Assembly (NCBI GenBank): GCA_034721855.1
Contig: JAYENB010000211.1
Coordinates: 1-11,443 of the forward strand
Reading direction: 5' to 3'
Origin: JAQIBY01 sp034721855
GTDB lineage: Bacteria > Bacteroidota > Bacteroidia > Bacteroidales > ML635J-15
DNA length: 11,443 nt
How positions within the stretch are numbered: position 1 is the first letter of the stretch; every line of letters begins with the position of its first letter. Under the pieces are notes generated by a model. It saw only the letters and a list, made by a program, of their open reading frames with translations. It was not told the origin of the DNA and made no database searches. Below are positions 6,497-11,443 of the stretch, one piece after another. Both the position numbers and the translations under genes were made by a program.

Positions 6497-7837
6497 TTAT
6501 TTGAGCTTATGCTCTTGAATAAATTCACTCAACACCCCGTCAAGGTTGGGTTCACCAATTTCCTGGAGGTCGTAATATACACGGGTATTGGGTTTCTTGA
6601 TATCAATAATGCGGTTCAGGTCAATCGGTGTGCCGATAACCACAGAATCACAATCGGTTGTGTTGATTGTTGTTTCAAGGTCTTTCAGTTGTTGGGGACT
6701 GTAACCCATGGCGGGTAACAATGTGCCTACGTTGGGATAAGTTTTGAAGGTATCAGCCAGTTTGCCAACAGCGTACGGACGTGGATCAATCAATTCTTTA
6801 CATCCGAATTTCTGTGCTGCCACTGTACCGGCGCCAATTTTCATTTCACCGTGAGTCAGGGTTGGGCCGTCTTCAACAACGAGTACTCTTTTCCCTTTGA
6901 TTACTGATGGATCATCTACTTTTATTGGTGATGCGCCGTCAATAACTGTTGCATTGGGATTAACGCTTTTGATGCTTTCACGCACTGTCTGAATGCCTTC
7001 TGGAGCAGCAGAATCCATTTTGTTGATCACAATGGCATCTGCCATACGGAGGTTTACTTCACCGGGATAATAGGACAATTCATGTCCCGGACGATGCGGG
7101 TCTGCTACGGTAACATGCAGATCGGTTTTATAAAATGGAAAATCATTGTTTCCACCGTCCCAGAGGATGACATCACAACCGTCGGGATCATTTTCTGCTT
7201 CACGGACAATGGCTTCATAGTCAACACCAGAGTAAATAACGTTTCCGCGCACTACGTGGGGTTCGTATTCTTCCATTTCCTCGATGGTACATTTATGTTT
7301 TTCAAGGTCAGAAACTTCGGCATAGCGTTGAACTTTCTGTGCATTGAGATCGCCATAAGGCATGGGGTGACGTATAGCCACAACTTTAAGGCCTTTGCCC
7401 ATCAGGTACTCAATTACTTTACGACTGGTTTGAGATTTACCACAACCTGTACGTGTAGCAACAACAGCAACAACCGGTTTTTTGCTTTTTATCATGGTGT
7501 CGTTTGGCCCCAGCAGTTTAAAGTTGGCACCGGCGGCATTTACGCGCGCACTTATTTTCATGACATGCTGATAAGGGACATCACTGTATGAAAATACACA
7601 ATCGTCAACATTGAGGTCTTTTATCAGTTTTTCCAATTCTTCTTCTGCATGGATTGGAATGCCTTCAGGATATAGATCTCCTGCTAATTCTTTCGGATAT
7701 TTTCTGCCATCAATATCAGGGATTTGTGCTGCTGTAAATGCAACAACGTTATAATCTTTATTCCCCCTGAAATAGGTGTTGAAGTTGTGGAAGTCCCTTC
7801 CGGCAGCTCCAATGATAATCACATTTTTCTTTGCCAT
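6497..7837 (-). CDS. cyclic 2,3-diphosphoglycerate synthetase-like protein / predicted GTPase
   Basis: 446 residues resembling archaeal cyclic 2,3-diphosphoglycerate synthetase (CpgS) and the related predicted GTPases (COG2403). In methanogens CpgS makes cyclic 2,3-diphosphoglycerate from 2,3-diphosphoglycerate with ATP; the role of bacterial relatives is not established. Residues 1-110 form a Rossmann-like N-terminal region (KNVIIIGAAGRDFHNFN at 4-20). A P-loop-like motif, ATRTGCGKSQTSR, is at 127-139 (Lys134, Ser135). ILWDGGNND (224-232) resembles Walker B, and NKMD (272-275) matches the guanine-specificity motif NKxD. DGPTLTHG (323-330) is a further conserved-looking segment. There is no signal peptide, so it is cytoplasmic. 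The length matches the family and the ATG at 7837 fits. It is transcribed alone, convergent with the SUMF1-MmcQ unit. I am confident of the family, less so of the reaction. Confidence 0.88.
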   Translation of the reverse strand: MAKKNVIIIGAAGRDFHNFNTYFRGNKDYNVVAFTAAQIPDIDGRKYPKELAGDLYPEGIPIHAEEELEKLIKDLNVDDCVFSYSDVPYQHVMKISARVNAAGANFKLLGPNDTMIKSKKPVVAVVATRTGCGKSQTSRKVIEYLMGKGLKVVAIRHPMPYGDLNAQKVQRYAEVSDLEKHKCTIEEMEEYEPHVVRGNVIYSGVDYEAIVREAENDPDGCDVILWDGGNNDFPFYKTDLHVTVADPHRPGHELSYYPGEVNLRMADAIVINKMDSAAPEGIQTVRESIKSVNPNATVIDGASPIKVDDPSVIKGKRVLVVEDGPTLTHGEMKIGAGTVAAQKFGCKELIDPRPYAVGKLADTFKTYPNVGTLLPAMGYSPQQLKDLETTINTTDCDSVVIGTPIDLNRIIDIKKPNTRVYYDLQEIGEPNLDGVLSEFIQEHKLK

Positions 7838-7883
7838 AACAAATTCATTTATAAAAGTTAAACATTATTTTTTTTTCGCTGCA

Positions 7884-7891
7884 CAAAGGTA
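7884..7891 (-). promoter_or_regulatory. -7 promoter element for the CpgS-like gene
   Basis: On the minus strand the bases read TACCTTTG, a full match to TAnnTTTG, 47 bases before the ATG. A poly-A stretch and AT-rich DNA follow in the short leader. The -33 element is not clear. Confidence 0.55.
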
Positions 7892-8083
7892 AAATTTTAA
7901 GCTCAACATTGACATGATAAAGCTTATATTTTACCCAATTAACTTTCAATTTTCCCCCTGATGAAAAATATTTAAACTACAAACAGCCTGTATGTCAATA
8001 AATTAACAAAAGATAAAATTATGCAAATTATATTGAACATCATCGGTATTATGCTGAATATCAGAATATAGCATGGCCAATAA

Positions 8084-8232
8084 AGCACGATGGCACGATA
8101 GCACGAGATGTAGAGTAATAAATCTTTAATGTTTTTATGTGTTCTTATTTTTTCCATATCTAATAATTGTTTATTTACTTCTCATTCCATCGTTCCTTCG
8201 TTCATTCGTGCTATCGTGCCATCGTGCTATCG
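8084..8232. repeat. inverted repeat built of 8-base tandem units
   Basis: Positions 8084-8106 and 8206-8228 are perfect 23-base reverse complements, separated by 99 AT-rich bases. The right arm sits in six tandem 8-base units from 8185 to 8232: TTCCATCG, TTCCTTCG, TTCATTCG, TGCTATCG, TGCCATCG, TGCTATCG. The left arm carries three such units on the opposite strand. Between the arms is the start of a possible four-helix-bundle gene. Perfect arms over a degenerate spacer suggest a recent or maintained element. Confidence 0.85.
8107..8157 (-). pseudogene. possible 5' remnant of a four-helix-bundle (23S rRNA intervening-sequence type) gene
   Basis: From ATG 8157 the minus strand encodes MEKIRTHKNIKDLLLYI, then reads directly into the 8-base repeat units. 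The first residues resemble the usual start of Bacteroidota four-helix-bundle / S23 intervening-sequence proteins (Met-x-Lys-Ile-x-x-x-Lys-Asp-Leu), which are normally about 115-120 residues. Only about a dozen recognisable residues remain, so this would be an internally deleted copy. The identification rests on a very short stretch and may be coincidence. Confidence 0.35.
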
Positions 8233-8311
8233 TTTCAAATACGTCTGAATAGTTAAGGTTTTTTTAATTTTAGCACTGAGTAGTTACGATAAGTCAAATC
8301 TACCCAGCAGC

Positions 8312-8443
8312 CCGCCGGCGCCGGATTACCCTGCCACCGGCTATGCCTTGTTTTTTGCACTGCAGGCAGAGTGACAGGGGAACTCCTGTTCTGCAGTATT
8401 GCAAAAACAGGCATAGACGGTGGGAGGTAGAAGGCAGAGGCGG
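8312..8443. repeat. GC-rich 132-base imperfect palindrome
   Basis: Starting from the outside, CCGCC (8312-8316) pairs with GGCGG (8439-8443). CCACCG-x-CTATGCC (8334-8347) pairs with GGCATAG-x-CGGTGG (8410-8423). GTTTTTTGC pairs with GCAAAAAC apart from a bulge, and CTGCAG occurs on both sides (8360-8365, 8391-8396) near an apex around 8378. It is markedly richer in G and C than the flanking DNA. It ends about 100 bases before the NH-FmdE start codon, upstream of the probable promoter. It could be a mobile-element remnant, a REP-type repeat or a structured RNA. Confidence 0.7.
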
Positions 8444-8517
8444 AGACAATTTTCCCTAATGGCAACCACTTTTCCCGCTGCCCAAAAATACTGTTTCTAA
8501 CATTTTGAAATTTGTGT

Positions 8518-8525
8518 TACCTTTA
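8518..8525 (+). promoter_or_regulatory. candidate -7 element for the NH-FmdE gene
   Basis: TACCTTTA matches TAnnTTTG except at the last base and lies 19 bases before the ATG at 8545. A partial -33 (TTTC at 8494-8497) sits at about the expected distance. Confidence 0.4.
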
Positions 8526-8544
8526 CGCTTAAAATTTTAATGTT

Positions 8545-9957
8545 ATGAACCGGCGTAGCCTGCTGCTTATTTTATCCCTTATCATCCTTACTATACCAGC
8601 CATTGCTCATAAAAAAGCTGAATATAACCTGATTGTTGATACGGATGCCGGCATTGATGATTTCAGGATGTTGCAGTTTATTTTGGCTTCCAAAGATTTC
8701 AATGTCAATGCCATTGTTACAAATGATGGTGTTTTATCTCCGCAGCAAGGGGCAAAGAGAATCAAAGGCATGCTTGAATATTGTGGACACGAAGGAATCC
8801 CTGTGGCATCCGGAAAAAGCCTGAATAAAAAATTTGTGCATCGTGATTTTGCTTCAAGCCTTGTGTGGCCGGGACATTCTGATGATGTTTATCAGAAAGA
8901 TGCGATAGCGTTAATTCACGACAGGCTCAATGCACACCGCAGCAAGGATATTTACCTTGTAAGCGGTACATTAACCAACTTGGCAGCCTTGCTGAAGGCA
9001 TACCCTGAAGACAGTGTGCAAATCAGCCGTGTCATCTGGTATCACAATCCGGATGATCCGGGCATGAATTACACCCGCGACAGCCTGTCTGCAATATATG
9101 TGCTTGAACACATTTCAAGGGTTGAATTTGTTTGTAACCCCAATGCATACAGGTTAAGCGATGATTATTTTCTTGCACTCAAAAGCATGGATAACAAATA
9201 TGCCATGGCTGTAACGGATTTTCACAGCGAGAAGGTACAGGAAGGCAATAGTGGCCAAATCCCGGTATATCTCTGGGATGGGTGCTTGCCTGTGTATGTA
9301 TTGTTCCCCCAGTATTTTGTTCAAAATGAAAATGCAAATGTGCCTGAAAGTCCGGAAGAACTTGAAATGCTGATGATGGGTATCCTGGATGTGAATAAGC
9401 CCACGGAAGGGGTGGTCTATAAAAACATGCCAGTTGATAAACCATGGCTTCAGGATGATGTGGCCAACCTGGCAGATTCTATCATCAGCGCTCATGGTTA
9501 TGATGCCTTTAATGTCATTGCCATGACCAATGAGTTTCACGGGCATCTCGGGATTTATTCCATCATCGGAGCAAAAATGGGCATCCGTGCAACGGAATAT
9601 TTCCATGTCGGGCTGGATGAGCTTGAAGTGTGGTCTTATGCCGGGAAAACACCTCCATTGAGTTGCATGCATGATGGATTGCAATTCAGTACAGGGGCAT
9701 CGTTGGGTTATGGAAGTATTCATGTGGTTGAGGCTGATGAATACAGACCTGTAGCGGAGTTTGAATACAAGGGAATGCGCATCAAAATGGCTTTGAGAGA
9801 TAAATATATCAGGCAGTTTGAAAAAGATATTGAACTGGCCATAAAAAAATACGGCAATTTAACAGAAGCATACTGGGATGATGTCAGACGAAACGGTCTC
9901 ATGTATTGGCTTAAGCTCGACAGGAATAAAATTTTTGATGTTGTTCAACAAAAATAA
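8545..9957 (+). CDS. exported nucleoside-hydrolase-like / FmdE-like two-domain protein
   Basis: 470 residues with a signal peptide (Arg-Arg, hydrophobic core, AIA|H near residue 21), so probably periplasmic. The first domain, about residues 26-290, resembles inosine-uridine nucleoside hydrolases. VDTDAGIDD at 31-39 gives the calcium-binding Asp set (32, 34, 38, 39), VSGTLTNLAALL at 139-150 is the usual second motif, and LWDG with Asp245 likely supplies the last metal ligand. The second domain, about 305-460, resembles FmdE from the formylmethanofuran dehydrogenase operon: FHGHLG at 331-336, SCMHDGLQFSTGASLGYG at 373-390, and a lysine/tyrosine-rich tail (MALRDKYI). Two cysteines common in FmdE proteins are replaced: the one in HGHLC is Gly336, and the one in TGCT is Ala385. 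Cys374 and Asp377 remain. A reaction cannot be assigned. The barrel protein gene starts ten bases downstream, suggesting one transcript. Confidence 0.85.
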   Translation: MNRRSLLLILSLIILTIPAIAHKKAEYNLIVDTDAGIDDFRMLQFILASKDFNVNAIVTNDGVLSPQQGAKRIKGMLEYCGHEGIPVASGKSLNKKFVHRDFASSLVWPGHSDDVYQKDAIALIHDRLNAHRSKDIYLVSGTLTNLAALLKAYPEDSVQISRVIWYHNPDDPGMNYTRDSLSAIYVLEHISRVEFVCNPNAYRLSDDYFLALKSMDNKYAMAVTDFHSEKVQEGNSGQIPVYLWDGCLPVYVLFPQYFVQNENANVPESPEELEMLMMGILDVNKPTEGVVYKNMPVDKPWLQDDVANLADSIISAHGYDAFNVIAMTNEFHGHLGIYSIIGAKMGIRATEYFHVGLDELEVWSYAGKTPPLSCMHDGLQFSTGASLGYGSIHVVEADEYRPVAEFEYKGMRIKMALRDKYIRQFEKDIELAIKKYGNLTEAYWDDVRRNGLMYWLKLDRNKIFDVVQQK

Positions 9958-9967
9958 AAGTTGTTTT

Positions 9968-10513
9968 ATGAAATGGATTGTAAAGATAATGGTGCTGATT
10001 GTGTGTGGATTTATGATGCACAATGCACACGGACAGACTAAGTTAAGCGGTGGTATGGGTGTATTTAAAACGTTTTATCCTTCAACCAGAAATATCAATT
10101 TAACGTATGAAGCCAAGGCTTATATGGGGTTTTCATTTGCAGGCCGTTTTGATGTCAACGATAAAATTGCTGTAGGGGCCAGCCTGGGATATCACATCAA
10201 TTCGTATGAAAAATTGGGTGGTCATATCACGGAATATGTTATGCCTGTGCTGGGGACGCTTGAATACCGTTTTGGCAACGATGATTTAGTCCCTTACGTT
10301 GGTGGAAACATGGGATTGTACCGTTTTGGTGCTTTTGGAAATGATGGTACCAATAATGTCGGCTATTTTGGTCTGGCTCCTTCGGCAGGATTTGATTACA
10401 ACATATCACCTGCTTTTTTTCTGCATGGTTGTATGTATTATCATTATATCATGACACAGGGCGTCCGCATATCCGCATTTGAATTTGATGCCGGTATTGG
10501 AGTTAATTTCTAG
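9968..10513 (+). CDS. small outer-membrane beta-barrel protein
   Basis: 181 residues from ATG 9968. The frame is open further upstream, to 9878, but that stretch overlaps the preceding gene and would bury the signal peptide; ATG 9968 places the signal (Lys near the start, hydrophobic core, AHG|Q near residue 22) at the N terminus. The mature part alternates polar and hydrophobic residues and is rich in Gly, Tyr and Phe (YVGGNMGLYRFGAFG, then SAGFDYNISPAFFLHG). It ends with Phe after an amphipathic strand (FEFDAGIGVNF), the usual signal for outer-membrane insertion. The size suits an eight-stranded barrel of the OmpA/OmpW-like superfamily. The specific function is not recognisable. It begins ten bases after the NH-FmdE stop codon, and the two are probably co-transcribed. 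Confidence 0.82.
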   Translation: MKWIVKIMVLIVCGFMMHNAHGQTKLSGGMGVFKTFYPSTRNINLTYEAKAYMGFSFAGRFDVNDKIAVGASLGYHINSYEKLGGHITEYVMPVLGTLEYRFGNDDLVPYVGGNMGLYRFGAFGNDGTNNVGYFGLAPSAGFDYNISPAFFLHGCMYYHYIMTQGVRISAFEFDAGIGVNF

Positions 10514-10546
10514 TATAGCGTTTCTTAATTAAAGAACGAACTACTA
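10511..10546. terminator. AT-rich stem-loop between convergent genes
   Basis: TAGTA (10511-10515) pairs with TACTA (10542-10546), and CGTTTCTT (10519-10526) pairs with AAGAACG (10532-10538) with one bulge. It lies at the stop codon of the barrel gene and before the 3' end of the minus-strand gene. It has no long T-run, so it is only a modest candidate for a shared terminator. Confidence 0.35.
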
Positions 10547-10570
10547 TGTTTATATTTTACATGTCAACGG

Positions 10571-10870
10571 TTATTTCACAACAGATACCGTGCCTGTTAT
10601 TCTTTCCACACCATTTTCAGGTCTGATGGTATAAATATAGGTTCCGGTGGGGATGGGTTTTCCGTTTAGGGTAGTGCCATCCCATGGTTCATCATCCGGA
10701 TGTCCTTCATAAAGTTTTTGTCCCCAGCGATTGAATATCTCAATAAAAGCACGGGGATAAAATTCAAGGTTTTCAATGATCCAGGTGTCATTTACACCAT
10801 CTCCATTTGGTGTGAATGCATTGGGTATCCTAAGGCAGTCTCTTTCACCATCGTTGAGTTTAATATTCAC
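10571..10870 (-). CDS. T9SS type B (gliding-motility-associated) C-terminal sorting domain, downstream fragment
   Basis: This frame encodes the whole C-terminal sorting domain recognised by the type IX secretion system. It shows NAFTPNGDGVNDTW, then FIEIFNRWGQKLYEG, PWDGTTLNGKPIPTGTYIY and a final VSVVK. The domain directs secretion and attachment to the cell surface. It is not an independent gene: the same frame continues upstream of GTG 10870 as SDAHTCETKV, which is clearly the end of the preceding Ig-like repeat region, until an in-frame stop at 10919-10921. The upstream part of the protein lies in the other frame (10878-11443). A frameshift between 10881 and 10918 therefore separates the sorting domain from the body of the protein. 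Confidence 0.9.
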   Translation of the reverse strand: MNIKLNDGERDCLRIPNAFTPNGDGVNDTWIIENLEFYPRAFIEIFNRWGQKLYEGHPDDEPWDGTTLNGKPIPTGTYIYTIRPENGVERITGTVSVVK

Positions 10871-10877
10871 TTTGGTT

Positions 10878-11443
10878 TCACAGGTATGAGCATCGCTGAG
10901 ATGTGGTTGGATTTGGACTTACGGTAATGGTTAAAGTCGTGGTTGCTGCACATTGTCCGGCATCGGGAGTGAATGTATAAGTTGTTGTCATAGTATTATC
11001 GATGGCCGGTGACCATGATCCGATAATACCTTCAAGAGAAGTTGTTGGCAGAGCCGGAATGGCATATCCTTCGCAATATGGGCCAACGGCATTGAATGTT
11101 GGGGTTACCTGTGGGGTGATTGTGATCGTCAGGGTTGTTGTTGTTGCACACTCACCGGCTGCAGGTGTAAAAGTATAAGTTGTGGTTGTGGTATTATCAA
11201 TTGCCGGTGACCAGCTACCTGTAATCCCATTTGTTGATGTTGTTGGCAAGGCGGGGATGGCATCGCCTTCGCAGTATGGGCCAACGGCATTGAATGTTGG
11301 AGTTACCTGTGGGTTTGCTGATACTGTCACAATATCAATAACTTCACATCCTTCGGCATCGTAAACAGACACTGTGTATGTGCCAGCGCTGAGTCCTGTT
11401 ATTGTATTGGATGTACTGGATGTGTTTGTTGTGTTATCGCCAT
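10878..11443 (-). CDS. repeat region of a T9SS-secreted adhesin-like protein (partial, frameshifted)
   Basis: The frame is open to the window edge, so the gene begins outside. Reading inward it gives a Ser/Thr/Asn-rich SprB-type stretch (LSAGTYTVSVYDAEGCEV), then two tandem Ig-like units of 66 residues. Each unit has PQVTPTFNAVGPYCEG, IPALPTTS, GSWSPAIDNT, TTYTFTP, and a Cys before TTLTIT. The paired cysteines may form a disulfide outside the cell. The frame ends prematurely at the TGA at 10878-10880 after SPNPTTSQRCSYL. The sorting domain continues in the neighbouring frame. As sequenced, the product would lack its type IX secretion signal and could not be exported normally. The real protein is probably much larger and surface-attached; its ligand is unknown. 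Confidence 0.85.
   Translation of the reverse strand, partial: GDNTTNTSSTSNTITGLSAGTYTVSVYDAEGCEVIDIVTVSANPQVTPTFNAVGPYCEGDAIPALPTTSTNGITGSWSPAIDNTTTTTYTFTPAAGECATTTTLTITITPQVTPTFNAVGPYCEGYAIPALPTTSLEGIIGSWSPAIDNTMTTTYTFTPDAGQCAATTTLTITVSPNPTTSQRCSYL
10917..11312 (-). repeat. two tandem 198-base coding repeats
   Basis: Units 11115-11312 and 10917-11114 encode consecutive 66-residue Ig-like modules that are nearly identical in protein and very similar in DNA; for example, GGCATTGAATGTTGG occurs in both. The close similarity suggests recent duplication or ongoing homogenisation. It also makes this area prone to recombination and assembly collapse, so the true copy number may differ. Confidence 0.85.

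Larger units (their letters stand above)
7838..8544. other. 707-base intergenic region without an intact gene
   Basis: The region holds, in order: the promoter of the minus-strand CpgS-like gene; AT-rich DNA with a small hairpin (ATGCT 8051-8055 with AGCAT 8070-8074); the 8-base-unit inverted repeat 8084-8232 with a gene fragment; the GC-rich palindrome 8312-8443; and the probable promoter of the NH-FmdE gene. A 70-codon open frame on the minus strand (8253-8465) lies mostly inside the palindrome and looks non-coding. Confidence 0.6.

Noticed and set aside
7082..7591. 169-codon open frame on the plus strand
   Set aside because: It is antisense to the CpgS-like gene, whose motifs are clear. 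The translation is Cys/Phe/Asn-rich without recognisable domains.
8084..8232. CRISPR-like array
   Set aside because: The repeats are 8 bases long, contiguous and without spacers, and the two sets are in opposite orientation.
8253..8465. 70-codon open frame on the minus strand
   Set aside because: It lies mostly within the GC-rich palindrome, and its translation simply follows the repeat sequence.
9154..9723. 189-codon open frame on the minus strand
   Set aside because: It is antisense to the NH-FmdE gene, with no promoter or family features.
9878..9967. Earlier start for the beta-barrel protein
   Set aside because: It would overlap the preceding gene by about 80 bases and place 30 non-signal residues ahead of a clear signal peptide at 9968.

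Overview
The window looks like chromosomal DNA of an anaerobic or marine-type member of the Bacteroidota (Bacteroidales/Marinilabiliales-like). Three things point there. One gene has a gliding-motility-associated (type IX secretion, type B) C-terminal sorting domain behind Ig-like repeats. Several genes are preceded by the phylum's -7 promoter motif TAnnTTTG and lack clear Shine-Dalgarno sequences. The gene repertoire also fits: a secreted M16 peptidase, a SUMF1-type lipoprotein, and a small MmcQ/YjbR protein. The gene order reads as ordinary housekeeping and envelope genes separated by repeat-rich intergenic DNA.

Layout. 1-298: an inverted repeat made of 9-base units, then a promoter and leader. 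299-3106 (+): secreted two-domain M16 zinc peptidase. 3336-4838 (+): glycerol kinase GlpK, standing alone. 4940-5767 (+): SUMF1-domain lipoprotein, followed six bases later by an MmcQ/YjbR gene whose fourth codon is a stop (5783-5785), so only a shortened version from GTG 5819 is open. A strong hairpin terminator follows at 6133-6180. 6181-6496: convergent intergenic region with a 125-base imperfect palindrome. 6497-7837 (-): homologue of archaeal cyclic 2,3-diphosphoglycerate synthetase / predicted GTPase. 7838-8544: about 700 bases without a convincing intact gene. It holds a perfect 23-base inverted repeat built of 8-base units, which encloses what looks like the beginning of a four-helix-bundle (23S rRNA intervening-sequence type) gene, and a second, GC-rich 132-base palindrome. 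8545-9957 (+): exported fusion of a nucleoside-hydrolase-like domain with an FmdE-like domain, followed ten bases later by a small outer-membrane beta-barrel protein (9968-10513). 10571-11443 (-): 3' part of a T9SS-secreted repeat protein, running off the window and broken by a frameshift just before its sorting domain.

How they fit together. The clearest functional pairings are the two tight co-directional pairs: SUMF1 lipoprotein with MmcQ, and NH-FmdE fusion with beta-barrel protein. The other genes look independent. The most noteworthy items are the NH-FmdE fusion with altered metal-ligand positions, two damaged genes (a nonsense codon in the MmcQ gene and a frameshift in the T9SS gene), and four intergenic inverted repeats, two of which share the same architecture of short tandem units facing each other across roughly 100 AT-rich bases. 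I found no tRNA, rRNA, CRISPR array or intact transposase.
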